From: RFSX01 sp965248155
GTDB taxonomy: Bacteria; Bacteroidota; Bacteroidia; Chitinophagales; Saprospiraceae
Direction of reading: 5' to 3'
Assembly (NCBI GenBank): GCA_965248155.1
Contig: CBDFIO010000002.1
Location: 744,001-808,000, forward strand
DNA: 64,000 nt
The translations under genes were made by a program, and so were the position numbers. Positions within the stretch are counted from its first letter, which is position 1. Each line of letters opens with the position of its first letter. Under the pieces are notes generated by a model. It was not told the DNA's origin. It ran no database searches and saw only the letters and a list, made by a program, of their open reading frames with translations. Of the stretch, positions 9,134 through 18,450 are shown in pieces.

Positions 9134-10000
9134 CTAAACGTCTTCGTCTATTACACCATTTCTTAATACACCTACTCCTGCGGCTTCAACTTCAACAATG
9201 TCCCCAGGTTTTAAAAAGATCGGAGGTTCAAATCGTGCTCCTGCACCATTGGGTGTTCCTGTAGATATCATATCTCCCGGCTTAAGAGTCATAAATGTGC
9301 TCAAATAAGAAATAATATAGTCGAAAGGAAACATCAAATTGGCAGTAGTATCATTTTGTCTTAGTTCGCCATTGACTCGTGTTTGAATAGAAAGATTTGT
9401 ATAATCATCCACATCATCAGCCGTCATCATCCAAGGACCGATCACTCCTGTTTTATCGAAGTTCTTTCCTTGAGTGACATTAAATTTGGCATGTCTGACC
9501 CAATCCCGAATAGTCCCTTCATTCATTAAGCTTAGTCCAGCTATATGGTCCAATGCCTTTTCTTTAGGTATACGCCTTCCTCCTTTCCCAATAATAATTA
9601 CAATTTCTCCCTCATAATCCAACATGTGGGATTCTGGTGGACGAACAATACTATTCTGATGACCTACAAAAGAATCAATGTATCGAAGAAAAACACTTGG
9701 ATATTTAGGCAAGTTTGAATTGTCTTTATACTCTTCATTTCTTTTTGCATAATTGACCCCAATGCATACGATTTTTTGACCACTCAGAATTGGAGGCAAG
9801 TATTCAATTTCCTTTTCTGAATACTCCACAGGCAGATCTTTGGCAATGGCTTTAAGTTTCTCAACACTACCTGTTTCGATCCAATTTCTCAAATCATTTC
9901 CATGTGTTTTTCCAATATCTGTAAATCCTATTCCAGATTCAGATTCTACGACTGAGCCATAGGTAATCCTCTCGTTAATCTTATACGTAGCAAATTTCAT
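9134..10000 (-). CDS. fumarylacetoacetate hydrolase (FAH) family protein
   Basis: A 288-residue enzyme of the FAH superfamily, which hydrolyses, decarboxylates or isomerises 2-oxo or 2-hydroxy dienoate-type acids in aromatic and sugar-acid breakdown. Metal-ligand acidic residues are visible as E130 and E132 in MLDYEGEIVIIIGKGG and D166 in NEGTIRDWV. They are followed by the usual KNFDKTGVIGPW and STGTPNGAG motifs. It lies 24 bp downstream of a CHMI-type isomerase gene on the same strand. This pairing resembles the meta-cleavage (homoprotocatechuate) module, but without the other pathway genes the substrate is uncertain. There are no signs of decay, unlike its neighbours in the supposed island. 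Confidence 0.88.
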   Translation of the reverse strand: MKFATYKINERITYGSVVESESGIGFTDIGKTHGNDLRNWIETGSVEKLKAIAKDLPVEYSEKEIEYLPPILSGQKIVCIGVNYAKRNEEYKDNSNLPKYPSVFLRYIDSFVGHQNSIVRPPESHMLDYEGEIVIIIGKGGRRIPKEKALDHIAGLSLMNEGTIRDWVRHAKFNVTQGKNFDKTGVIGPWMMTADDVDDYTNLSIQTRVNGELRQNDTTANLMFPFDYIISYLSTFMTLKPGDMISTGTPNGAGARFEPPIFLKPGDIVEVEAAGVGVLRNGVIDEDV

Positions 10001-10024
10001 TGTGTATTAAAATTCTTATTCCTA

Positions 10025-10387
10025 TTAGCGAATTGAATTGAATGTCAGATCTTGTCCTTTTATTAATTCCTTTATTTCAGTCGACAAAATGATCGTTTTA
10101 GATTCTACATCCTCTTTTAAATATTTCTTAAGTAAAGACAAACCAATCTCCGAGAAATCGGTTAAAACCTCAGGCGTCCTGCCTTCTCTCAAACGAAATA
10201 ACAAATTGACCATCTTATAGTCAGAACATCCATCAATAATGTAAAAATTATCAGAACTGACAAGCCTACACTTAATTCCCATTTTAGAAGCGTTCCCGGT
10301 TTCAATCAATTTTTGACTCAATTCTTTAAAAAACTCCTGAAAGTCCATTTTTACATTGGAAGTACATTCTAATTTTATATGTGGCAT
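10025..10387 (-). CDS. 5-carboxymethyl-2-hydroxymuconate isomerase-like protein (tautomerase superfamily)
   Basis: A 120-residue protein that starts MPHIKLECTSN, giving the N-terminal Pro that acts as general base after Met removal. The length and the LFRLREGRTPEV segment fit the CHMI family (HpaF type), which ketonises 2-hydroxymuconates. It lies upstream of the FAH-family gene with 24 bp between them, and a two-gene operon is likely. The link to the homoprotocatechuate pathway is from family knowledge and is not proven here. Confidence 0.75.
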   Translation of the reverse strand: MPHIKLECTSNVKMDFQEFFKELSQKLIETGNASKMGIKCRLVSSDNFYIIDGCSDYKMVNLLFRLREGRTPEVLTDFSEIGLSLLKKYLKEDVESKTIILSTEIKELIKGQDLTFNSIR

Positions 10388-10551
10388 AATTCAGATTTAA
10401 TAAAGAAAAACTCTTTTAAATTTCAACATCAAAAGTAAATTCAATATTTGAATCTTTTGATTAATTATTAAGTCAAATGAAAAAACTGTTTACTATTATT
10501 TTTTATTATCGGAAAGAGTAATGATACTTCTTACAAACCCAATACTAACCT

Positions 10552-10659
10552 TTATATTTTTTCCCTATTATTTACAAATTCATATACTATAGGCATTACC
10601 AGCAAATTCAAAAATGTTGAACTTAACAAGCCTCCCAAAATGACTACTGCCATGGGGTT
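10552..10659 (-). pseudogene. C-terminal scrap of a CzcA/CusA-type RND efflux pump
   Basis: On the minus strand the frame encodes NPMAVVILGGLLSSTFLNLL, then VMPIVYEFVNNREKI and a stop. This is the characteristic last transmembrane segment of heavy-metal RND transporters (GGLLTSTLLNLLVLP-like). Only ~35 codons remain of a gene that is normally over 1000 codons. It ends abruptly at ~10659, where an unrelated plus-strand fragment begins. Confidence 0.55.
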
Positions 10660-10731
10660 TATATTTCAATTATCGCAGTTACTCTGATTAGTATATTGGC
10701 TTTCTTTAGGAGAAAGATCATCGAGTTGTAA
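10660..10731 (+). pseudogene. tail of an unidentified membrane transporter
   Basis: The plus-strand frame encodes YISIIAVTLISILAFFRRKI and then IEL and a stop. It has one hydrophobic helix with a basic end, resembling the last helix of an MFS-type carrier. It has no start and abuts the RND scrap. Identification is tentative. Confidence 0.25.
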
Positions 10732-11139
10732 ATTTTTAAAAAATATAATCATTGCCGTTTAACAATACTAGTCTGGATGTAACTCTCTTTCTTGTTAAAA
10801 TATTATTCTTCTTGTATTTATTAAAGTATGATTAAACAAAGTTAATCTTACCCATCACCTATCGCTGTTTACTCTCTTCGACCACTTGCCAGCGCGCTAC
10901 AATAGATCCTTCATTCTCTTCACACTATTGGCTGTTCTGAGAAATTGAAACTTTAATAGTTTTAGTAAAGGATTAAAAAATTCATTCTTTCCCTCGATGA
11001 AAATTCTCTATGAATAAAATAACTTACTCATCCTCCATTTAGTCTGATTCAGTGCCATTATATTCCCCTCTATCCTAAATGTATTTCATCGCATGTCAAA
11101 TCATCTCAAATTTGAATTATAATTATTTAACTATTAGTA
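10732..11139. other. gene-free intergenic DNA
   Basis: About 400 bases with no convincing ORF, RNA gene or repeat. It follows the transporter scraps and precedes a small secreted-protein gene. The promoter of that gene presumably lies in its right-hand part, but I cannot pick a clear Bacteroidota -7/-33 pair. Confidence 0.5.
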
Positions 11140-11151
11140 ATGCACACAAAA

Positions 11152-11595
11152 ATGAAAATATCAAATTCCTTCCTCTGCCTGGTTTTCTTATTATCGACAT
11201 TCACCACATTTGCAAGTACCGCATCAATGGAAATTGAAGCTCCAGATACAGTCTCTTCCAAAATTGAATCATATTTATCAACTATAGATTTTAACAGTGA
11301 TGAAGAGCTAGTAACAATCTTTTCAAACTTTTTAATTAATGAAAATGGTGATCTATATACAGTAGATTTCATGATCACAGAAAATGAAGAAATTGTTGTG
11401 TTGTCAATGGATTATGAAGAAGAATATTATAAAGTTGATTCCTATAGTACAAGAAATATGGTTCAGTATTCATTTCCTGTTGCTCATGTAAATTCGGAAC
11501 TAGTCAAGATCCAGGATCCTATAAGTCTTAATAATCATGGAAATATTGAATTTAAAGTTGTGTTGGCATCGCACGTGAGACTTCTGAGAGAGTAA
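11152..11595 (+). CDS. small secreted protein of unknown function
   Basis: About 147 residues with a clear signal peptide (MKISNSFLCLVFLLSTFTTF, then ASTAS) and an acidic mature part. I prefer the ATG at 11152; an in-frame ATG at 11140 would add MHTK in front. There is no lipobox and no T9SS tail, so it is probably periplasmic. The family is not recognised. A good rho-independent terminator follows 28 bp after the stop, which supports an independent functional gene. Confidence 0.65.
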   Translation: MKISNSFLCLVFLLSTFTTFASTASMEIEAPDTVSSKIESYLSTIDFNSDEELVTIFSNFLINENGDLYTVDFMITENEEIVVLSMDYEEEYYKVDSYSTRNMVQYSFPVAHVNSELVKIQDPISLNNHGNIEFKVVLASHVRLLRE

Positions 11596-11623
11596 TCCAA
11601 ATAATATAAAAACTAATAAATCA

Positions 11624-11653
11624 GCCTCATCAAAATATTGATGGGGCTTGTTT
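11624..11653 (+). terminator. rho-independent terminator
   Basis: GCCTCATCAA pairs with TTGATGGGGC (one G-T pair) around an AATA loop, followed by TTGTTT. It is placed just after the small secreted-protein gene. Confidence 0.75.
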
Positions 11654-11749
11654 GTCCTCTAATTTCATATCTCTTACGCGTTCTATCATCGAATATTATT
11701 GACGATAGTTCATTGTTTGACACTAATTTTCTTAAAAGTAATTTTGATA

Positions 11750-12650
11750 TTACTCCTCGTTTGATGCCAATTCAGCTTCCAAAGCCTTCACTGTACTTTT
11801 TAAATTCTCGACCTCTTTCGATAATTCCTGAACGGCTTTGATGAGAACGGGTATCATCTCCATATAATTCAGACTTTTGATGCCTATCTCATCTCCGTGA
11901 ATATTGCTTGCTGTGCCGGCATCGACCACAAGGTTTGGCAGCACCTTTTCTACTTCCTGAGCAATTAAACCCAGCTTTTGACCTTCAGCCAATTTCATTT
12001 CAGGAAATTCTTGCGTTCTGAATCGATAAGAAACAGGATTCAAGGCATTGATCTTATCGAGTCCATCTTGAAGACCTTGTATGTCTTTTTTCAAATTAAC
12101 ATCTGAAACCGCTGTCAATTCTCCGGTTATATCGACATCTCCAGTTACTTGTAGATCAAATGCAGGTGTTGTCGTACCGATACCAACATGGCCACTTGCA
12201 TTTATTACTAAATCTGAAGAATTCTCTGTTCCAAGATGGAGCTCACCACCAGTTTCATTGTTATAAAGAAATCCATTCTCAAGAGCATCCAGTCCAATAA
12301 AAAGACCATCAGATAGTCCATTTCCAGAATCATTATTATGTAAAATCAAATATGCATTATCTATCCCCTTAATATTTAAACTACTGGCAGGCGGATGTAG
12401 TACCGATGCCTACAAAACTGGTAGATTCATCATAATATAATCCTCCACTATCCACGTTGATGTCGCCATTGGATTCAATGACAAAATCTGCCGATCCTTC
12501 TGTCCCTATTAGTATTTTCTTGCCAGATTCAAAGTTTAAAAGAAATGCTTCTTCATTCGCATCTATCCCAAATGCAAGACCATCAGTTGACGTAGATCCT
12601 GTATCATCATTATGAAATCCTAGAGTTGCTTGATTCAAGTATTTGTACAA
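11750..12650 (-). pseudogene. tail fiber-like protein with S74 chaperone domain, truncated and frameshifted
   Basis: Two minus-strand frames form one gene. The upstream part (12381-12650) has repeats such as GLAFGIDANEEAFLLNFES and GIGTT. The downstream part (11750-12349) repeats this pattern and ends in a peptidase S74-type intramolecular chaperone (SDVNLKKDIQGL, FPEMKLAEGQKLGLIAQEVE) and a coiled coil. The frames join at GIGTTSPASSLN if one base is removed near 12388-12394, so a +1 frameshift separates them. The 5' end is also missing: at ~12650 the sequence switches to an oppositely oriented T9SS tail. In Bacteroidota such proteins are chromosomal surface or secreted proteins as well as phage tail fibres; nothing else here is phage-like. 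Confidence 0.75.
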
Positions 12651-12655
12651 ATTGT

Positions 12656-12952
12656 ATGTACTGGTATTTAGATAATTTGCAATTTGATAAGACAGTTTCT
12701 GTTAAAGAACAATTCGGCAATTCTCCAGAATTTAATATTTACCCCAATCCAATATCCAATAAATTGTATGTGATAAATAATACAAACCAAGTAAAAGATC
12801 TTGGTATTTACAGTAATTCAGGAAATTATATGGGAAACATTCACTTAAGACCAAATGAAAGTAAACATTCAAGTGTAGAGTGGCTTAGTAGAGGACTATG
12901 GTTTATAGTGGATAGAAGATCTGGACAGCTTATGAAGATGATCAAAAATTAA
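12656..12952 (+). pseudogene. orphan T9SS C-terminal sorting domain
   Basis: A plus-strand frame without its own start encodes YWYLDNLQFDKTVSVKEQFG, then FNIYPNPISNKLYVIN and a type A sorting tail ending LMKMIKN. It is the last ~100 residues of a secreted protein whose catalytic or binding part has been lost. It abuts the 5' truncated S74 gene head to head at ~12650, marking a rearrangement joint. Confidence 0.6.
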
Positions 12953-13011
12953 ATTTTTCAATAAACTAAAATAATTTCAAAATAAAAAAAAGGACATTTA
13001 TCTTTTGCGTA

Positions 13012-15195
13012 GTGCTAGGATTATTGTGCGCTCTATCAAACCAAATTATTGCACAGTGTGCCGGTCGTAGAGCTGATATTTACGAATTTTCTCCCGAAGA
13101 ACGTATGGAATTAAGAAATCTTATGATGGATTATTTAAGATCAGATATCGATGATACTCGTCCAGGAATACTAAGATACACTGCAGTTGGAATCCATTCT
13201 GGATTTGATGATAACGATGGAGTTCCTCCAAATCCATGGACTGATTGGCATAATAATGCTGAAGAGTTTCTCACATGGCATAGAAACTATCTTCAGGATA
13301 TGGAAAAGTACATTTTAAGCAGAGGATTTCCTCAATATGTACCTCTTCCTGCTTGGCATAATATTACGCCAATTCCAGATGAATTTTTCAATGATGCTGG
13401 AGCTGATGGCGAAGATTCTGTTTTGCCGGAAGCTATAGGTATCATCAATCAAGGACCATTTGGTACAGGTGATACCGATTTTTCAGACTATATAGGTACG
13501 CTTGATTGCAATTCTTGGCCAGGTGGTATTGATAATTTCGCCTTTGATCTAGAGTTTTTCCCCCATAATTTTACTCATGGCGGGATTAACGGTGCAATGA
13601 GTTCAGTTATCAATGCGTCTGGAGCTGCTATATTCTGGCTATTCCATGCCTTTGTGGACGAGTCCTATTATTGCTATCAAGCGCAGTGTGAAAATTTGGA
13701 ATCAGATATTTATGTCAGAGATGGTGAATTAGATGAAGGAGAAGAACCTTCAAATCTCCAAGCAGGAGAAGAATTATGGACAAGCCCGGATATATGGGTA
13801 CGAAACAGTAATGATGGATTTGAGAATACCAATTCAGAGGGATTGTGTTTTAAAGAAAGTGATGCAAATGGTATAAAACCAGTATATGTTTATGTGAGAG
13901 TTTGGAATCGTGGAGATATACCCAATCCTGCTGATGAAGGCGATATTACTTTGTATTGGGCTCATGGATCTACAGCTCTAAGTTGGCCAAGTCCATGGGT
14001 TACCGGAGAACCCCTCTTTTGTGGGCAAGAAACAGGAGGCGAGATCGGAAACCAAACAATGCGGAGCGTTAATCAAGATTATTTTGATGAGTTTGATGTC
14101 AATAACAATGGTCAAAATGAAGTTATTAAGGATTATGCAATTTATGAGTTTGAACGGAACCCACCAAATCCTAGAGACTTTGATGCTTGTTTAAGTGACA
14201 ATTGGTCGCATCGTCATTTTTGTATTCATGCTCGTATTAATGAGCCTAATGATCCGATCACTCCTTCAGGAGATTATTATTTTGATCTGCAAAATGATAA
14301 TAATCTTGCTATGATGAATATTACGATATTCGGAGAGGAGGAAGCCGAAGAAGAAGAGTGGATAGGTGAAAAATGCGATCCTATAGAATGGAATATAATC
14401 GGTGATCCAAATGACCCTGATAGTGTTGTATTAGCAGGGCCAGATTATCCGACAGAATGTTTAGTGTTCGGAAATTATACTACTAACACAATTATGCAGA
14501 ACGTTGAACTAGGCATTAGATTTAAGTGTAGAAGAGATTGGGAACTACTTAAAAATGTAAAAGTCGAAATGTTTTTTTATGGTTATGACTGGTCAAGAAT
14601 AAATTCTGAAAATGGAAATATAACGACTAGAAGTGGAAGTTGGAACTGGACCAGAAAGAGTGTTACATGGGATTGGACAAATGAAAGTGTTTTGACAGCT
14701 TATCCTTATATAAGAGGATTTACATTTTATCAGCAAGAACTTGCACGATTCTGTCTTCAGTTTAGTGGAACAATACCAATGCCAATACCAAATCCAAGTA
14801 CTGGTACAATTGATCCGATAGAATTCGATATTATCCAAAAGGTAAATGACAATATTATCGGTGGAGAAAGATATGCTCTCCATGTACCTTCAGAGGGATG
14901 GTCTTCGTCTCAAGTATTATCTAGAAGTATCAATACTCCAAATATTAGTCTAACTAAAGAGATAATACTCTATCCTAATCCGGCTCATGAATCGTTTACT
15001 TTGGTCACTCCAGATATTGAGAAAATATATGATGTTTCCATAACGAATTCATTAGGACAGGTTGTATCACAAATAAGAAATATAAGTGGTGAAAATACAA
15101 TCTTTACTCTTGATTTTGGTAAAGGTCTGTTTGTTGTGACTTTAAAAGAACAAACTTCTGGAGAAATTTCCACTTATAAACTAATTATAGAGTAA
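13012..15195 (+). CDS. secreted tyrosinase-family copper protein with T9SS sorting domain
   Basis: A 727-residue protein with both type-3 copper sites. CuA is H62, H80 and H90 (DWHNNAEEFLTWHRNYL). CuB is H185, H189 and H212 (PHNFTHGG and AIFWLFHAFVD). The 16-18 and 9-10 residue spacings fit tyrosinases, so monophenol or diphenol oxidation is expected. A C-terminal beta-rich region and a T9SS tail (ILYPNPAHESFTLV) follow. The only usual start is GTG at 13012, but this cuts off the basic part of the signal peptide. The frame continues upstream as I-KKRTFIFCVV from an ATA at 12982, exactly where an ATG would be expected. So either ATA is used or the start was lost by a G-to-A change. It is related to the shorter tyrosinase at 43983. 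Confidence 0.85.
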   Translation: MLGLLCALSNQIIAQCAGRRADIYEFSPEERMELRNLMMDYLRSDIDDTRPGILRYTAVGIHSGFDDNDGVPPNPWTDWHNNAEEFLTWHRNYLQDMEKYILSRGFPQYVPLPAWHNITPIPDEFFNDAGADGEDSVLPEAIGIINQGPFGTGDTDFSDYIGTLDCNSWPGGIDNFAFDLEFFPHNFTHGGINGAMSSVINASGAAIFWLFHAFVDESYYCYQAQCENLESDIYVRDGELDEGEEPSNLQAGEELWTSPDIWVRNSNDGFENTNSEGLCFKESDANGIKPVYVYVRVWNRGDIPNPADEGDITLYWAHGSTALSWPSPWVTGEPLFCGQETGGEIGNQTMRSVNQDYFDEFDVNNNGQNEVIKDYAIYEFERNPPNPRDFDACLSDNWSHRHFCIHARINEPNDPITPSGDYYFDLQNDNNLAMMNITIFGEEEAEEEEWIGEKCDPIEWNIIGDPNDPDSVVLAGPDYPTECLVFGNYTTNTIMQNVELGIRFKCRRDWELLKNVKVEMFFYGYDWSRINSENGNITTRSGSWNWTRKSVTWDWTNESVLTAYPYIRGFTFYQQELARFCLQFSGTIPMPIPNPSTGTIDPIEFDIIQKVNDNIIGGERYALHVPSEGWSSSQVLSRSINTPNISLTKEIILYPNPAHESFTLVTPDIEKIYDVSITNSLGQVVSQIRNISGENTIFTLDFGKGLFVVTLKEQTSGEISTYKLIIE

Positions 15196-15275
15196 ATTTT
15201 AAAACATTCAATAATACACTTGGCGGCACACTGAAAATATGTATGCTACCTTTTTATCATTAATAAATTCCTATC

Positions 15276-15338
15276 GCTAACACTAGATAAGCAGAATAGG
15301 GGCTATCGCCCCTATTCTGCTTATCATTCACCGTTAGC
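15276..15338. other. long nested inverted repeat (hairpin), attC-like or strong terminator
   Basis: A perfect 18-bp stem (starting GATAAGCAGAATAGGGGC at 15286) closes on a TATC loop and ends at 15325. Outside it, GCTAAC (15276-15281) pairs with GTTAGC (15333-15338). The simplest role is a transcription stop after the tyrosinase gene, although no T-run follows. The outer TAAC/GTTA pair is reminiscent of integron attC sites; see the findings. Confidence 0.7.
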
Positions 15339-15361
15339 TGTAAGCAGTTAAAATAAAAAAA

Positions 15362-15688
15362 ATGAAATCAATAATTACACTTTCGTTGGTACTAACAACT
15401 TTCATATTAACATCTCAAGAATTTGCGCCTATAGGAGCGAAATGGTACGTTGAGTTAAAAGAACCATTTGCTCCAGGATGGTCGGGAACTCTAATTAATG
15501 AAAGTATCAGAGATACTATAGTCAATGGAATAGACTGTCAAGTTATATTTAAAAGTCAGGCAACAATATTTAATGAGATTCAAGGAGAATACGTATTATG
15601 TCAAATCGGAGATTCCATTCTCCATTATATCCATATCCGTCATGCTAATGGTGCGTTACAAGTCCATAAAGCAATCGTGATCAGATAA
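15362..15688 (+). CDS. small secreted hypothetical protein, 108 aa
   Basis: It begins with a signal peptide (MKSIITLSLVLTTFILTS) and continues as a short beta-rich mature part. It resembles the first ~100 residues of larger Bacteroidota secreted proteins with a GAKWYVEL segment, so it may be a truncated version that keeps only the N-terminal module. A rho-independent terminator follows 19 bp after the stop. No function can be assigned. Confidence 0.6.
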   Translation: MKSIITLSLVLTTFILTSQEFAPIGAKWYVELKEPFAPGWSGTLINESIRDTIVNGIDCQVIFKSQATIFNEIQGEYVLCQIGDSILHYIHIRHANGALQVHKAIVIR

Positions 15689-15705
15689 TAAATAATTATT
15701 CATTG

Positions 15706-15739
15706 GTTCCTCTCCTGTAATTGGGAGAGGAATCTTTTT
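15706..15739 (+). terminator. rho-independent terminator
   Basis: TTCCTCTCC (15707-15715) pairs with GGAGAGGAA (15724-15732), followed by TCTTTTT. It ends transcription of the small secreted gene and immediately precedes the start-less lipoprotein gene. Confidence 0.8.
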
Positions 15740-15757
15740 AAAATCACGCGACTACGA

Positions 15758-17763
15758 ATAAGAATATTTTATACTGTATTCTGTTTTTGTTCTTGCACCA
15801 AAGACAGTAGTCTACTAAATGATCAACCTAATGGGAATATTGATTTTTCTATTACTGGTACTGTTAAAGACAATTTTATTCTTCAGATTCAAAATTCGCC
15901 TCAGCTCTTCAATATCAATGATTCAATACACACCATTGACTATTCATTGGCTGAAGTTCATCAAGTCATCAATACAGGTGTACTTATAGCTCACCTACCT
16001 CTGAGAAATCATCTCTCTACCGAAGTTGAAGATGTCATTTTTATTACCCAAGATGAAGGCGTTATAACACAAATTTCTGGTTCTAGCACATTAGATAGAA
16101 ACAACTTGAATAATCGAATATTTGAACATTTTTATGAAAAAGAATTAGGAGATGATGATGCTAGATATGGTATTTATAATGCTTTTAATTATGGTGTTCC
16201 TTCGAAAGGTTTTGAAGACTGCGAAACGTACACATATTTAGATACTGTTTCTTGGTTCGATTACTCTACCAATACTGAAAACATTAGTGTATTTCCTGTT
16301 TCAGAATTAAGATGTAATGAATCCACAATAATATATAATTTCGAAGATAATTTTAATAATGGTGGAGGGGGGCAAACTTTAAATGTTGACAACGATTTTG
16401 ATGCCTGTGTTCAAAAATATAACCTTCAATTAGATGATGAAGCAACTGCAAGACTTTATCATGCAATATGTGGGTGCGATCCTCAAACATTGAGTTATAT
16501 TAATTCAGAATTATGGAGCGATACAGGTTATGCTTTTGGTAATAACGCAGATGGACAAAATTGCGGTCTTGATTGTAGAAGTGCTGAATATTATTATTTG
16601 TTTTCTTCATATTTTGAAAATATGGAAATTCCATGTCACGAGGGACTCACTATTGATGATATCATAAATGAGGTTACTTCTGAAGATAGTGATTGCCATC
16701 TTGCAATGAGTGATCTTACTGACTATATTGACTCCACTTACGGAGGATACTTTATTAGGAACTTGTATGGTACGGGAGCGTATGTCAGCGATACATTACA
16801 AACACAAATCAACCCACCTACTGATCCAGGAAATTCAAATAACAATTCCTACGAATTTGGAGATTGTAATGCAGAAGACTTAATAAACCAGTTACCTGCT
16901 GAAATAATATGTGCTTTAATGAGTGGCGATGGTACTGATTTAATTAATGTTTGCGATTCAAATCAAAGCGCAAATAGCATAATTTGTGATCTCTTTGAAA
17001 ATAATACTATCAATTCTGAAAAAGATTTTTATAATGCGTTAGAGGATAATTATGATTACATTGAAATAATTGAATCTCCTTATTCTGATTGTCAACAGAG
17101 CGGTTTAACTCTCAGCGAAGACTGTCCAAAACTTGATACCATACTCAACTTATTAGTTGGTGAAAACACAAATGATCCATTGTGTTTCTTATTGGATAGT
17201 TTGGGAGCAAGTGAAAATATAGGATGGAGGATTATTTGGGATTGTGATGATAGCCATGTTAGTTCAGATGCTAATGCAACAACCTTTTCAGGGAATAACA
17301 ATGAAAATAGAATAATACCAACTTATTTTAGAAGCACTATTTGTGATTTGTCATGTATGGAATTACTTTCTATAGTAATACATGAAGGAATACATGCAGA
17401 ACTATTAAGAGTGGTTATGGATAGTATAGTGAGTAATTCTCCTCAATATGATGATTTAACAATTCCTTATACTGTATATTCAAATGCTTGGAAGGCTATA
17501 TCAAATTTAAATTACGGTGGGGAAGAGGATCACCACATATTAATGGCTGAAAGATTGCTGGAAATATATACTATTGCTATATGGGAAGCGTTAGGACGTC
17601 AGGGTTTCCCTGAAGACTACCTTTATTGGGCTTTGATGGTTTAGCTTTGGATTCAATGTGGGCACATGGTGATACTATGATCACACCTGAAGCATTTCAA
17701 GCATTAACTGATGATTATTTTAGTGAAATTGAACCAAATATAGATTTTGACTGTGAAGAATAA
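15758..17763 (+). pseudogene. lipoprotein-like protein with HEGIH zinc-protease motif, no start codon and frameshifted
   Basis: A long frame (canonical part 15947-17644, 565 residues from a TTG) continues upstream to a lipoprotein-like leader RIFYTVFCFCSCTKDSS. No ATG, GTG, TTG or CTG occurs between the upstream in-frame stop (15689-15691) and 15947. ATA at 15758 is the best-placed first codon. HEGIH at 17381-17395, in IVIHEGIHAELLR, is an HExxH zinc-binding motif. EEDHHILMAERLLEIY follows and may supply the third ligand. At ~17625 the frame shifts: the other frame carries GFDGLALDSMWAHGDTMIT to a stop at 17761-17763, which looks like the true C-terminus. The protein was probably a surface metallopeptidase-like lipoprotein. 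The next gene overlaps this end by 11 bp. Confidence 0.6.
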
Positions 17764-18238
17764 TATTTTATACATTCTAATGTTCTTCTCTATTCTTTCG
17801 TGTAAAAACATTAAAGAATTTGGAGGAAATAATCCGGTTCTTTCAGAGAAAGACCTTAATATCATTGCTATATCATTGTTTATTAATGAAACGTTTAATT
17901 GCAAAGAAACCCCATGTGAAATCTGTATTAACAATGAGCTGTATCATGACAAAGAAATAATTCAATCTATTGATAATATTTGGGATGATGATTCCAATCC
18001 TAATATAAGTTTTCCAGAAGGCTTGGTCTTTGAAACACAATTGAACCACTCAATACAAGGATATAAAGAACTTAGATTTAAGAAAGATTGTCCACTAAAA
18101 TTTTCGCCAATTATTTATACCAAGGACAAAAAAAGACTAAGTGGTACTGCAAGTGATTATTCTGGCGTTTACGTTTTCTTCGTTGAAATGATTGATGGAA
18201 ATTACGAATTTAAGAATAGAGCTTCAATCAGATCGTAA
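17753..18238 (+). CDS. putative lipoprotein of unknown function
   Basis: I start at GTG 17753, giving MKNNILYILMFFSILSC, a lipobox-type leader with Cys as the lipidated residue. A TTG at 17747 is the alternative. The mature part is about 145 residues, with the sequence ETPCEICINNELYHDKEI, and may fold around a disulphide. The start overlaps the corrected end of the metallopeptidase-like gene, suggesting a small operon of two lipoproteins. No known family is recognised. Confidence 0.65.
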   Translation: MKNNILYILMFFSILSCKNIKEFGGNNPVLSEKDLNIIAISLFINETFNCKETPCEICINNELYHDKEIIQSIDNIWDDDSNPNISFPEGLVFETQLNHSIQGYKELRFKKDCPLKFSPIIYTKDKKRLSGTASDYSGVYVFFVEMIDGNYEFKNRASIRS

Positions 18239-18450
18239 TACATTGAAATTTTTAATCAACGTTGTAGATGTAAAATATTATAATACCACATCATTCCAAA
18301 AATAGTGGGTACATCACATTTATAAAAAGTGCGTGGTTAGAATCAACATCGAAAAAAACAACTTAAAACAAGGAACGGTGGGCAAACGTCTTTTTCAAAA
18401 CTGTCAAGACATTCAAACAGGGAAGAAAATAGCTAGATCTTTATTAAAGT

